Assembly: GCA_934394585.1 (NCBI GenBank)
Contig: CAKRQU010000002.1
Location: 1 to 64,000 of the forward strand
Length of the DNA: 64,000 nt
Reading direction: 5' to 3'
Origin: an uncultured Eubacteriales bacterium
GTDB taxonomy: Bacteria > Bacillota > Clostridia > Oscillospirales > CAG-272
Shown here: positions 41,337-50,431 of the stretch, one piece after another
How the letters are laid out: the number at the start of each line of letters is the position of its first letter
How positions within the stretch are numbered: the stretch's first letter is position 1
The notes under the pieces: model-generated
The model's input: the letters and a program-made list of their open reading frames with translations, nothing else
What the model was told of the DNA's origin: nothing
The model's database searches: none
Program-made: the position numbers and the translations under genes

Positions 41337-41422
41337 AGCCTTTTTTACGGGATTTTCAAAAAACCATCGGTGTTTTAATTTTAAACAGTCGGATATAAAG
41401 AAAAACTTGTATTTTTAATAAT

Positions 41423-41452
41423 ATTATACAATATACCGTATAAATTTGTCAA
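41423..41452 (-). promoter_or_regulatory. Promoter of the RHS gene
   Basis: On the minus strand TTGACA (41452-41447), 18 bp, TATAAT (41428-41423). It lies about 90 bases before the called start. Confidence 0.75.
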
Positions 41453-41466
41453 GCGCATAATTTGTA

Positions 41467-41495
41467 TGGACAGTTTTGCCGCGTTGTGATATAAT
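41467..41495 (+). promoter_or_regulatory. Promoter of the extended sigma-factor gene
   Basis: TGGACA (41467-41472), 17 bp, TATAAT (41490-41495). It lies back to back with the RHS promoter. Confidence 0.65.
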
Positions 41496-41570
41496 TTTTA
41501 TAAATACATACCAACCTTTTCGGATTTTCGTGTCTGTATGGGTGAAAGCTTTCATGAGAGGTAAAAATAA

Positions 41571-43217
41571 GTGACAAAACAGGATGCCGAAAATATCATA
41601 AAAGAATATACAAAACCGATATTCGGCTTTACTTTGAAACGATGCAGAAATCTGCATGATGCCGAGGATCTTTCGCAGGATATCATTTTGCGTGCATTCC
41701 GCGCGCTCATAATAAAAGATGATATCGAAAATCCCGAAAAATTCATATGGACCGTGGCGCACAATTCGCTTTGCAATTACTATCGCAAAAACGAAAAAAG
41801 CATCGTCGGCGTGCCTGTCGATGATGTGGCGGAAACGCTTGCGGATACAGAATCGTATTTTGGCGAAACGGAAAGCGCCGATTCCGTGCATCGGCTTCAG
41901 GCGGAAATCGCGTATCTTTCAAAATTGCAGCGGCAGATAATAATTGCATACTATTTTGAAAACCGCAGACAAACGGATATCGCAAAAGAGCTTGATATTC
42001 CGCTCGGCACGGTAAAATGGCACTTGTTTGAAGCAAAAAAAGAATTGAAACGAGGTATGAATACTATGAGAAAAACAAGTGAATTGAAATTCAATCCGAT
42101 AAAATTCGGCGCAGTCGGCTTAAACGGTTCTTCGGGAACAAAAGATTGCGATGATTATTTCCGTTCGGCTCTTTCGCAGAATATATGCTATTGTGTGCGG
42201 AATGAGGCGAAAACAATAGGCGAAATCGCAGACGATCTCGGCGTTTCTCCCGTATATGTGGAAAACGAAGTCGATTTTCTCGAAAAATATTGCTTTTTAA
42301 AGGAGCAAAAAGGAAAATATATTGCCGATTTCATAATCGGCGAACCAACGGCGGAACTTTTGACATTGCAGGACAAAATGTATAAAAAAGCCGCGGGATT
42401 ATTTGCAAATGAGCTTTATGACGAGCTGACAGGCAGCGATATTCTTGATGACAAAGACATTTTATGCAATCAGAAACTGCCCGATTCCGCACTTCGCGAT
42501 AAGAACTTCATTTTGTGGTCGCTTATCCCTTATATCGCCGCCTGCTCCGGCGAGAATCAGGCAGACAGGCGGATTTCGTTTGAAGAAGTCGCCGTCATAC
42601 GCCCCGACGGCGGATATAATATATGCCATGCCGATGTCAATGACAAAAATATAGTCCTGCCGGATGACTATATCTATATGAAAAATTTCTGCGGTCCGAT
42701 GTGGAGCGAAAACGGCAAAAACATTCTTTGGCAGACAGACAGCGAATGGTCGGACAGAAAAAGAAATCTGGCTTCGTATGCCGCAAATGCAAGGCGGATT
42801 CTATCCTTTTACGGTCATGAGAACGGATTTATTCTGTCAAAAGAAGATTACGCATGGCTTTCCGAACTCGGATATATAAAAGCCGGCGGAAATTGCGGCG
42901 ACGATTTCTCTGCCGCATGGCAAATAGTAATACTCAAAAGCAAAGAGATAAAAGAAAAGCTGCTTGCAATCGGCGACAAAATAAAAGAAAAATACAAATC
43001 TGAATTTGACGCGATAAAAGCGCCGTTTGATGAAGCCGTTCTTCGCGCCACGCCGAAACATCTGCGAAAAACTGCGGAGTATGAATTGCAGTTTACTTTC
43101 GATTCCGACGGATGGTTTCTGCTTCACTGCATCGTAACGCTCTTAAACAACGGCAAACTTAAGCCGCCGACAAAAGAGCAAAGAAAAGCCGTTACCACGC
43201 TTATTCTGCCGTCCTGA
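41571..43217 (+). CDS. ECF-type sigma factor with long C-terminal extension
   Basis: A 548-residue protein that starts with GTG behind GAGAGG. Residues 5-75 form sigma region 2 (DAEDLSQDIILRAFRAL, FIWTVAHNSLCNYYRK). Residues 110-165 form region 4 (LSKLQRQIIIAYYFENRRQTDIAKELDIPLGTVKWHLFEAKKELK). Usual ECF factors end there, near 180. Here about 370 more residues follow. They open with a winged-helix-like segment (EAKTIGEIADDLGVSPVYVENEVDFL) and end in a region of unknown fold. Such extensions often replace an anti-sigma factor. No anti-sigma gene is adjacent. It is divergent from the RHS gene. Confidence 0.85.
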   Translation: MTKQDAENIIKEYTKPIFGFTLKRCRNLHDAEDLSQDIILRAFRALIIKDDIENPEKFIWTVAHNSLCNYYRKNEKSIVGVPVDDVAETLADTESYFGETESADSVHRLQAEIAYLSKLQRQIIIAYYFENRRQTDIAKELDIPLGTVKWHLFEAKKELKRGMNTMRKTSELKFNPIKFGAVGLNGSSGTKDCDDYFRSALSQNICYCVRNEAKTIGEIADDLGVSPVYVENEVDFLEKYCFLKEQKGKYIADFIIGEPTAELLTLQDKMYKKAAGLFANELYDELTGSDILDDKDILCNQKLPDSALRDKNFILWSLIPYIAACSGENQADRRISFEEVAVIRPDGGYNICHADVNDKNIVLPDDYIYMKNFCGPMWSENGKNILWQTDSEWSDRKRNLASYAANARRILSFYGHENGFILSKEDYAWLSELGYIKAGGNCGDDFSAAWQIVILKSKEIKEKLLAIGDKIKEKYKSEFDAIKAPFDEAVLRATPKHLRKTAEYELQFTFDSDGWFLLHCIVTLLNNGKLKPPTKEQRKAVTTLILPS

Positions 43218-43230
43218 TACGGAAAAATAA

Positions 43231-43267
43231 AAAACGGTAGGCACCGATTTTCGGTGCTTACCGTTTT
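43231..43267 (+). terminator. Terminator of the sigma-factor gene
   Basis: AAAACGGTA-G-CACCGA pairs with TCGGTG-C-TTACCGTTTT, a long stem with a short loop and a T run. Bases 43268-43394 hold two further small hairpins (CTTTGTCC/GGACAAAG at 43320-43344, GGGCGGC/GCCGCCC at 43371-43388) and no gene. Confidence 0.88.
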
Positions 43268-43394
43268 TATTTGCATAGGTGGATGGGATTTTTCTTTGGA
43301 GAAAAACAGAAAAAAGCTGCTTTGTCCACCGCGAGGGGACAAAGGCGTACTTTTGCGTGACCATCGTTATGGGCGGCTAGCGCCGCCCGCTTCT

Positions 43395-44186
43395 TTATTT
43401 CAGTATCCGGCGTATGGCAAAAAGCTGTATTCGCTTCGGCATTGCGTCAAGCAGGCGCAAAAGCGGATTGCGATTGATTCCGTAAGCAAAAGCGGGATTT
43501 TTCTTTTGCAGTATGCCGAGCGTTTTCAGCGCTATTTTTTCGGGCAAAACGCTTTTTGCCTCCACGCTGTCCACGATATCGCGAAACCTTGCGGCATTGT
43601 AGCGGTAAATCTGCGTTTTGCCGCAGAAATTTTCGAGTTCCTTTGTCGAAACGCCGAGCATTCCCGTTTTCACAGCACCCGCACGTATCACCGAAACATA
43701 AATCCCGAGCAACTGCAATTCCATCCGCAAAGAGTATGCGTATTTGTCCAGCGCCCCCTTGCTCACCGCATAAATCCCCGTAAAAGGCAGTGGATCGAGC
43801 GGCGCAAGTTCGCTTGTGGTGATGATTATTCTGCTTCCCTTTTTCAGAAAAGGAAGAAATGTTTTATTCACAAGAAAAGCCCCGAAAAGATTTATGCGGA
43901 AAATCCGATCAAAATCTTCGCTTTTCATTTCCGCAAGCGAATCAAGCATATATATCCCCGCAAAATGAATTACGGCAAAAAGCTCGTCCGTATATTTTTT
44001 CACCGTTTCCGCGACTTTTTTCAGGCTTTCCGCATCTGTCACATCGGCTTCTGCGGGAATGATATTTTTCCCCGCTTCGCCCGCTTTTTTATCGAGAGCG
44101 AAAACGCCATAGCCGCGCTCCGCAAGCAATTTCACGGTAGCGGCACCCATTCCGCCGCCTGCCCCCGTCACAAGTATATATTTCAT
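43395..44186 (-). CDS. Short-chain dehydrogenase/reductase
   Basis: A 263-residue NAD(P)-dependent oxidoreductase. The cofactor loop is TGAGGGMGAA near residue 7, an NAG-like AGIY follows at about 75, and the catalytic part shows a serine before a YAVSK motif near 135. The C-terminal 60 residues are longer than in minimal SDRs, and the substrate is unknown. The ATG at 44186 has AAAGG upstream. It is the last gene of the long leftward operon that begins at rimP, 14 bases after the glycosidase. Confidence 0.85.
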   Translation of the reverse strand: MKYILVTGAGGGMGAATVKLLAERGYGVFALDKKAGEAGKNIIPAEADVTDAESLKKVAETVKKYTDELFAVIHFAGIYMLDSLAEMKSEDFDRIFRINLFGAFLVNKTFLPFLKKGSRIIITTSELAPLDPLPFTGIYAVSKGALDKYAYSLRMELQLLGIYVSVIRAGAVKTGMLGVSTKELENFCGKTQIYRYNAARFRDIVDSVEAKSVLPEKIALKTLGILQKKNPAFAYGINRNPLLRLLDAMPKRIQLFAIRRILK

Positions 44187-44200
44187 TATACCTTTCGCGC

Positions 44201-46180
44201 TCAATAGTCTATTACCACCATCTGATGGCATTCGAGTTTGTCGAGCGTGTATGTGAGAATACCGTCGGTATAGTCAAAATCTATATCTCTGTCCTGCGGC
44301 GCGAGATATACGCGGAGCGGCTCTTTATCGAGCTTTATCGAAACCTCGGTATTGTAAACGGGAATGATATCCTCTATCACTTCCACGCCCTTGCCGCGCT
44401 TTACGGGGCAGGCATACAGCAGATGATTTACGAGGCGGCTTTCGCCTTTCTGATCCATCAGCGTAACCACCCCCTGTGCGGGGAGGCTCGTGGTGAGAGT
44501 TTTGTCCTCGCCGAGAAGCACATCTATCACATGCTTTACGGTCTGCTTTGCTATAAGAGAACCTTTCACGGCATATTCGCTGAAAAGACGGAACGATATA
44601 TATGCGCCGTCGGCACCGACCGTTATCGCGGGAGAAACCTTTGTCGGGTCATTGGGCGTATGCTGATGCGAAGAAAACTGAAATACCGAACGGTTGAAAT
44701 ACGGGTCTTCCCTGTACGCTATCACATCTCCCGTAGCCTCTATGTCATTGGAGGGCTGGTATATTACATATGGTGCATTATAAAGTCCTTCCATTTCGAA
44801 TTCGGGGCAGAGATAGCTGGGGCAATATTTATTTTCGCCGATGTATTTCGCGCCGAGATCAAAAGCAAATCCGCTTCCGTCGTTTAGCAGAGCACTGTCG
44901 CCCGTGGCGAGTATTTTACCGCCCGCGTCCGTAAAATCGCGCAGTTTCTCGGCAAAAGCATCGTCTATCACGCTGTCGTCTGTCATAATGAGCAGCTTAT
45001 ATTTGGAGAGATCCGCTTCCGTATCCACCATATCGAAAAGATATTTTCCTTCGAGAAGGATCCGCGAAGCGCCCGTGCTTCCTATCCATGAATTTTTGCC
45101 GGGCGGGTCTTTTTCGGGATGCATATAGGCGAAAAGCGCCTCCTGAGAAAGCAGCGCTATATCCGCTACGCTTTCCACGCCGTCAAGCCACGGCTCTTTT
45201 TCTTCCACTTCGCTGTAAGCCTCGCCGATGAGTTTATATGTCGCGGGCTCCATGAAGCCGAGCGGATGAAGCTGATCGCCTATGGATATTTTCGCGCCGT
45301 TCGCTATCGAAAGCGACGCTTCGTAACGAAGTGCGTTGGGATGCTTGAAACCGCCGAATTCACCCCAGCTGAGATGGAATTTGCCCGTCATTCCGAGAAA
45401 TTCCATGCCGAGAGTGCGCGCATATGCGGCGGAAAGCGGAAAATGATCGTATCCCCAGCCGCCCGTGGGCAGGCTTTCCAGTTCAAGATGCGTATTTCCG
45501 TGCGCATAGTCGCGTCTGCCGGCAAAAAGGTGACCCGCATTGTGAAAAACAGGATGACCGGGTTTATGCTTATCCACTGTTTCGCGCACGCGGCGCAGAT
45601 AATTTCTGTAGGTTTCCACGGCGAGCCTGTAGGCATTGTCCGGATTATACGGATCCCATCCGCGTTCGCGCATTTTCTCCACACAATGCTGACAGTAGCA
45701 AGGGAAAACCCCGACTATATCGAGGAATATTCCGTCACCGTCATAGCATTCGAGAACCTCTTCTACCTGCGCGAGCAGATAATCGAGATACGGAGAATTC
45801 ATACACATGCGGTGATATCCCGGTACGCTGAAATTCTTTACCCATTCCGTGCTTTCGTCTATATTTCTGAAAAGCCAGTCGGGATGGATGCGCGCCATTT
45901 TTTCATCGAGTCCCGCGGAAATATAGATAGGCGTTTTCACTCCTATTTCGTGCGCCGCCTCTATCTGTGCTCCGAGCAGGTCGAAATCCAGATGCGGATG
46001 CATGGTATTTGCCTCGGACGGATGGTATGCCCATCCGTGATGACATTTCGAAAAAAGCGTGATCGAGTTTACATGACCTGTTTTAAGCGCGTTCTGAAAC
46101 TGCTCTTTGGAAAATTCGCTGCCTATATTCTCTATTTCCCCGCTTGTGTGAAAATCAAGGTGTACCTGTCTGAAATTCAT
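44201..46180 (-). CDS. GH151-like alpha-L-fucosidase / beta-galactosidase-trimerisation-domain protein
   Basis: A 659-residue cytoplasmic protein. The opening MNFRQVHLDFHTSGEI, then SITLFSKCHHGWAYHP and DGIFLDIVGVFPCYCQHC, are hallmarks of a TIM-barrel group related to GH42 and assigned to GH151, which includes alpha-L-fucosidases. The middle third holds a flavodoxin-like trimerisation domain (YKLLIMTDDSVIDDAFAEKL, GGKILATGDSAL), and the end is a beta domain. It is 17 bases behind infB in the translation operon, an unusual place for a glycosidase. Activity on fucosides or galactosides is inferred from the family. Confidence 0.82.
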   Translation of the reverse strand: MNFRQVHLDFHTSGEIENIGSEFSKEQFQNALKTGHVNSITLFSKCHHGWAYHPSEANTMHPHLDFDLLGAQIEAAHEIGVKTPIYISAGLDEKMARIHPDWLFRNIDESTEWVKNFSVPGYHRMCMNSPYLDYLLAQVEEVLECYDGDGIFLDIVGVFPCYCQHCVEKMRERGWDPYNPDNAYRLAVETYRNYLRRVRETVDKHKPGHPVFHNAGHLFAGRRDYAHGNTHLELESLPTGGWGYDHFPLSAAYARTLGMEFLGMTGKFHLSWGEFGGFKHPNALRYEASLSIANGAKISIGDQLHPLGFMEPATYKLIGEAYSEVEEKEPWLDGVESVADIALLSQEALFAYMHPEKDPPGKNSWIGSTGASRILLEGKYLFDMVDTEADLSKYKLLIMTDDSVIDDAFAEKLRDFTDAGGKILATGDSALLNDGSGFAFDLGAKYIGENKYCPSYLCPEFEMEGLYNAPYVIYQPSNDIEATGDVIAYREDPYFNRSVFQFSSHQHTPNDPTKVSPAITVGADGAYISFRLFSEYAVKGSLIAKQTVKHVIDVLLGEDKTLTTSLPAQGVVTLMDQKGESRLVNHLLYACPVKRGKGVEVIEDIIPVYNTEVSIKLDKEPLRVYLAPQDRDIDFDYTDGILTYTLDKLECHQMVVIDY

Positions 46181-46197
46181 CGTTTACCTCCGTAAAT

Positions 46198-48762
46198 TTA
46201 TCTTGCCACCTGTTCCATTGTAAAGGCTTCGAGTATATCGCCTTCTTTGATATCGTTGAATTTTTCGAGTCCAATACCGCATTCATAGCCGGACGCCACT
46301 TCCTTCACGTCGTCTTTGAAACGGCGCAGAGATGAGATTTTGTCCTCGAATATAACCACGCCGTCGCGAAGCACGCGTATCTGCGCCGCGCGTGTGATTT
46401 TGCCGTCCTGTATATATGAGCCGGCTATCGTTCCCACGCTGGAAACGCGTATAGTCTGGCGAACCTCGGCATGGCCGAGTATCACTTCGCGGTATACGGG
46501 CTTAAGCATACCCTTTATAGCCGCTTCTATTTCTTCTATGCATTCGTAAATTACTCTGTATGTGCGTACATCCACGCCCTGCTCGGAAGCATTGTCCATC
46601 GCCGTCTTGTCGGGACGTACGTTGAAACCGACTATGATGGCATTGGAAGCGGCGGCGAAAGTAACGTCGCCTTCGGTGATACCGCCTACGCCGGTATGGA
46701 TTACGTTTACATGAACTTCGTCGTTCGAAAGCTTTTCGAGCGATGATTTTACGGCTTCCGCAGAGCCTTTCACGTCGGCTTTTACGATGATATTCAGATC
46801 CTTTACGCCGTCCTTTATCTGATTGAAAAGCTCGTCGAGATTTACTCTTGCATGAGCGGAAAATTCCGCTTCTTTTTCCTTCTGTCTGCGCTGTTCGGCA
46901 AGCTCACGCGCCATGCGTTCGTTTTCTACCGCATTGAATTCGTCGCCCGCCTGAGGCACATCGGAAAGACCCACTATTTCCACCGGTACGGAAGGACCGG
47001 CTTCCTTTACGGTTTTGCCGAGATCGTTTGTCATTGCGCGCACTCTGCCGACAGTGGTACCCGCGATAACCGTATCGCCCGTATGGAGAGTACCGTTCTG
47101 CACTAAAACAGTAGCGACAGGACCTCTGCCCTTGTCAAGACGCGCCTCTATGATGATACCCTTTGCGCGACGGTTCGGATTTGCTTTCAGCTCCTTTACC
47201 TCCGCTACGAGAAGAACCATCTCGAGCAGCTCGGGAATGCCTTTTTTCGTAAGAGCCGAAACGGGAACGCATATAGTATCGCCGCCCCATTCCTCGGGAA
47301 CGAGATCGTACTGTGTCAGCCCCTGCTTTACAGCCTCGGGATTTGCCGCGGGTTTATCCATTTTGTTTATAGCCACGATTATGGAAACGCCCGCTGCCTT
47401 TGCATGGTTTATAGCCTCCACGGTCTGCGGCATGATGCCGTCGTCCGCCGCCACCACGAGGATGGCTATATCCGTGGATTTCGCACCGCGGGCACGCATT
47501 GCCGTAAATGCGGCGTGTCCGGGCGTATCGAGGAATGTGATATTCTTTCCGTTGCAGTTTACGCGATATGCGCCTATATGCTGGGTAATACCGCCCGCTT
47601 CACCGGCTGTGACTCTCGTGTGTCTTATCGCATCGAGCAGCGATGTCTTGCCGTGGTCTACATGTCCCATTACGCAGACTACGGGGTCGCGCTCGCAGAG
47701 ATTTTCGGGAGCATCCTCAGCCTCGTCGAAAAGCTTATCTTCTATCGTAACGACAACTTCCTTCGTAACCTCGGCGCCGAGCTCGTCAGCCACGAGATAT
47801 GCCGTATCGTAATCTATGACCTGGTTGAGATTTGCCATTACACCCATCATCATCAGTCTTTTTACCACCTCGGGCGCGGCAACTTTCAGACGCATAGCCA
47901 GCTCGGAAACGGTAATCTCATCCGGCACGGTAATCTTCAGCGGCTGCTTTTTCATCTTTTCCTGCTGCTGTTCGCGCTTTATGCGCTCCATATTCTGGTA
48001 ATCTCTGTCCTTGTCCTTGCCCTTTCCGGCATAAGGATTTTTATTCTGCTGTTTTTTCAGCTTCTGCCTGTCGGAAGCATTTGCGTTTCTCTTTGCGTTT
48101 GCGGATTCGGGAACAAAGTTTTCCAGGCGCTCGTCGTATTTGGAAAGATCGACCTGCGTCGTTCTCGTATCCACTATTCTCGTTTTTCTTTCGGGCGTGG
48201 CGGAAGCCATATTGCCGCCCATCACTATGGTCTGCTTCTGCTTCTGCTCGTTTCTGCTTTCGTTCTGCTTCTGCACGGGCTTTGGCTGTCTGTCGCGCTC
48301 AAAGCTCGGTTTTGCAAATCTTTCGGGAGCCTTGCTTGCGCCGCGGCTCGCCATAGCCTGCTCTGCCTTGGCTTTTGCTTCGGCTTTTGCTTTTGCTTCC
48401 GCCTCGGCTTTTGCCTTTGCTTCCGCCTCGGCTTTTGCCTTCGCTTCCGCTTCTGCCTTGGCTCTCGCCTCAGCTTCGGCTTTGGCTTTCGCTTCTTCCT
48501 CGGCTTTTCTTGCCGCTTCTTCTTTTTCAATATAATTTTTCGTCTTTATCACAGCTTTTCCGGAGAGATAATCACCCATATTGGATATCTGATTTCTTTC
48601 CGTCAGCTTATCTATAAGGACTTCAAATTCCCACGGCTCAACGGTCGCCGTGGATGTTTTTCCGCTTATTCCGAATTCGGAAAATAAATCCGTCAGCTCC
48701 TTGCTTTTCAGATCAAGGTCCTTTGCCAGCAGATTTACCCTCAGTTTCTGTGATGATAACAT
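46198..48762 (-). CDS. infB: Translation initiation factor IF-2
   Basis: An 854-residue GTPase that brings initiator tRNA to the ribosome. The N-terminal domain begins LSSQKLRVNLLAKDL, then a region of AKAEAEAKAKAEA repeats (about 85-140) and a basic linker. The G domain (from about 360) has GHVDHGKTSLLDAI, DTPGHAAF and NKMD. Domains II, III and C2 follow, ending in GYECGIGLEKFNDIKEGDILEAF. The ATG at 48762 is preferred to an upstream GTG at 48771. It lies 23 bases after ylxQ. Confidence 0.97.
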   Translation of the reverse strand: MLSSQKLRVNLLAKDLDLKSKELTDLFSEFGISGKTSTATVEPWEFEVLIDKLTERNQISNMGDYLSGKAVIKTKNYIEKEEAARKAEEEAKAKAEAEARAKAEAEAKAKAEAEAKAKAEAEAKAKAEAKAKAEQAMASRGASKAPERFAKPSFERDRQPKPVQKQNESRNEQKQKQTIVMGGNMASATPERKTRIVDTRTTQVDLSKYDERLENFVPESANAKRNANASDRQKLKKQQNKNPYAGKGKDKDRDYQNMERIKREQQQEKMKKQPLKITVPDEITVSELAMRLKVAAPEVVKRLMMMGVMANLNQVIDYDTAYLVADELGAEVTKEVVVTIEDKLFDEAEDAPENLCERDPVVCVMGHVDHGKTSLLDAIRHTRVTAGEAGGITQHIGAYRVNCNGKNITFLDTPGHAAFTAMRARGAKSTDIAILVVAADDGIMPQTVEAINHAKAAGVSIIVAINKMDKPAANPEAVKQGLTQYDLVPEEWGGDTICVPVSALTKKGIPELLEMVLLVAEVKELKANPNRRAKGIIIEARLDKGRGPVATVLVQNGTLHTGDTVIAGTTVGRVRAMTNDLGKTVKEAGPSVPVEIVGLSDVPQAGDEFNAVENERMARELAEQRRQKEKEAEFSAHARVNLDELFNQIKDGVKDLNIIVKADVKGSAEAVKSSLEKLSNDEVHVNVIHTGVGGITEGDVTFAAASNAIIVGFNVRPDKTAMDNASEQGVDVRTYRVIYECIEEIEAAIKGMLKPVYREVILGHAEVRQTIRVSSVGTIAGSYIQDGKITRAAQIRVLRDGVVIFEDKISSLRRFKDDVKEVASGYECGIGLEKFNDIKEGDILEAFTMEQVAR

Positions 48763-48785
48763 AAGTTTCACCGGTCCTTTCCGTA

Positions 48786-49097
48786 TCAGCCGAGCTTGCT
48801 TTTTACAAGCTCCGCCAGATTTCTGTCAGTAACAGCCGCACACGCCGCTTCGCTTTTGCCGAAAGCCGCTCCGAATTCGGCGGTAGTGCAGTCTATATAT
48901 ACAAGCTTCACTTCATAATATGAAAAACAGTTGTCCAGACGTTTTTTTGTATTCGGGGAAACGGCATTGCTCGCCACGCCTATCCGCGCTTTTCCCGCGC
49001 GCACCGCGTCGCACGCCATATCCGTGCCCAGCGCGAGCTTTCCCGCTCTTTTCGCCAGCCCGAGCGATGTCAGTATACATTTTGTTTTTTCAGTCAT
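48786..49097 (-). CDS. ylxQ: YlxQ-type L7Ae/L30e ribosomal-like protein
   Basis: A 103-residue RNA-binding protein of the L7Ae/L30e fold. It shows LTSLGLAKRAGKLALGTD near the start, then a conserved AGKARIGVASNAVSPNTKKRL helix and VKLVYIDC. It is always found between ylxR and infB in Firmicutes, and the exact role is not settled. The ATG at 49097 overlaps the end of ylxR by eight bases; an in-frame ATG at 49124 is ignored. Confidence 0.9.
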   Translation of the reverse strand: MTEKTKCILTSLGLAKRAGKLALGTDMACDAVRAGKARIGVASNAVSPNTKKRLDNCFSYYEVKLVYIDCTTAEFGAAFGKSEAACAAVTDRNLAELVKSKLG

Positions 49098-49347
49098 TTT
49101 CTGTTTCTCTTTCCAGCTTTGCAAATATTTCGTCCGAAATTTTCGCTTCCAGATTTGCTTCCAGACGTTTTCTCGCCTTTTTCAGGCATGTGGGATTTGG
49201 GCATATATAAGCTCCGCGTCCCGCTTTCTTTCCTGTCTTATCTATTTCCGCATCGGTGCTTCCCTGCGGGCGGACTATTCTTATCAGCTCGCTTTTCGGC
49301 TTTTTCTCTCCGCAACCGACGCATTTTCTTTCAGGTATTTTTTTCAT
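49090..49347 (-). CDS. ylxR: YlxR (DUF448) RNA-binding protein
   Basis: An 85-residue basic protein with the diagnostic PERKCVGCGEKKPKSELIRI opening and GRGAYICPNPTCLKKARK. The four cysteines may form a metal site. The start at 49347 is chosen by AAAGG; 49365 is possible. YlxR binds RNA and has been tied to RNase P and to transcription control in Bacillus and relatives. Confidence 0.92.
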   Translation of the reverse strand: MKKIPERKCVGCGEKKPKSELIRIVRPQGSTDAEIDKTGKKAGRGAYICPNPTCLKKARKRLEANLEAKISDEIFAKLERETEND

Positions 49348-49372
49348 ATCGTCAGCCTTTCGCAATATCCGG

Positions 49373-50401
49373 TCACGATGTTTTTATATCTATCTTGTAT
49401 CCGGTGAGTCTGGCGGCGAGGCGCGCATTCTGCCCCTCTCTGCCTATGGCGAGTGAAAGCTGATCTTCCGGAACAACCACGCGGCAGCTCTTTTCTCCGG
49501 TGGCTACCGTCACGCTCTTTACCTCTGCGGGCGAGAGCGCCGCCTTTATATAAGCCTCGGGATCGTCGCTGTATGCTATCACATCTATCTTTTCGCCGTT
49601 CAGCTCGTTTACTATGCCGTTTATACGGCTTCCTCGGTTTCCTATGCAGGCGCCTACGGGATCCACGTTTTCGTCTCGGCTTTCCACGGCTATTTTCGTT
49701 CTGGAGCCGGCTTCGCGGGAAATACCGCGGATTACCACCGTACCGTCCTGTATTTCGGGCACTTCAAGCTCGAAAAGACGCTTTACCAGACCGAAATGCG
49801 TGCGCGAAAGCGTAACTATGGGACCCTTTACCTCGTTTTTCACTTCCATTACGAAAACCTTTATGTGGTCGCCCACCTCGTAGCTTTCGCCCGGGATCTG
49901 CTCGCTTTTCAGAAGCGTTGCTTCGCTTGTTCCGGTATCCACTATGGCGTTTCCGTTCACGGGGTCCACCTTTACCACTGTCGCCGTAACAACCTCTTCC
50001 TTTTTGCTTTCGTATTCCTTTATCAGCATGCTGCGCTCGGCTTCGCGTATTCCCTGTACTATCACCTGTCTTGCCGTCTGCGCGCTTATTCTGCCGAAGC
50101 TTTTTGTTTTTACTTCAAATTCGCAGAAATCACCTATCTGATATTTCTTTGCGATTTTCTTTGCGTCCTCCAGAGAAATCTGCGTTTCGGGATCCTCCAC
50201 GGTTTCCACCACTTCTTTGAGGCTGTAAACCTTTACGTCCTTTTTCTCGGGATTGAAAACGACGCGGACATTAGCTCTGCCGCCGTTGTCACGCTTGAAA
50301 GCGCTTACCAGTGCCGCTTCCACCTTTTCCATCATATATTCCTTCGGTATGCCTCTCTCCTTTTCCAGAGCCTCGAGGGCATTGAAAAATTCAGTATTCA
50401 T
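49373..50401 (-). CDS. nusA: Transcription termination/antitermination factor NusA
   Basis: A 342-residue RNA polymerase-binding factor. The N-terminal domain (1-125) opens MNTEFFNALEALEKERGI. An S1 domain (about 130-200) and two KH domains (205-342) follow, with DPVGACIGNRGSRINGI and the GREGQNARLAARLTGYKIDI end. The C-terminal acidic repeats of Proteobacteria are absent, as usual in Firmicutes. AAAGGA lies 12 bases before the ATG at 50401. Confidence 0.96.
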   Translation of the reverse strand: MNTEFFNALEALEKERGIPKEYMMEKVEAALVSAFKRDNGGRANVRVVFNPEKKDVKVYSLKEVVETVEDPETQISLEDAKKIAKKYQIGDFCEFEVKTKSFGRISAQTARQVIVQGIREAERSMLIKEYESKKEEVVTATVVKVDPVNGNAIVDTGTSEATLLKSEQIPGESYEVGDHIKVFVMEVKNEVKGPIVTLSRTHFGLVKRLFELEVPEIQDGTVVIRGISREAGSRTKIAVESRDENVDPVGACIGNRGSRINGIVNELNGEKIDVIAYSDDPEAYIKAALSPAEVKSVTVATGEKSCRVVVPEDQLSLAIGREGQNARLAARLTGYKIDIKTS

Positions 50402-50431
50402 TTTTATGATCAATCCTTTCAGTTATTATTT

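Noticed and set aside
43320..43388. The two hairpins after the sigma-factor terminator as a small RNA gene
   Set aside because: No promoter was seen and the stems are short; they may be remnants or a weak terminator for the SDR.
48350..48520. A CRISPR-like or tandem DNA repeat
   Set aside because: The periodicity is codon-level coding for Ala-Lys-Glu in IF-2, with no spacers.
47404..48687. A 427-codon plus-strand frame opposite infB
   Set aside because: Antisense to IF-2. The apparent CFCFRLGF repeats are only the complement of the Ala-Lys-Glu repeat.
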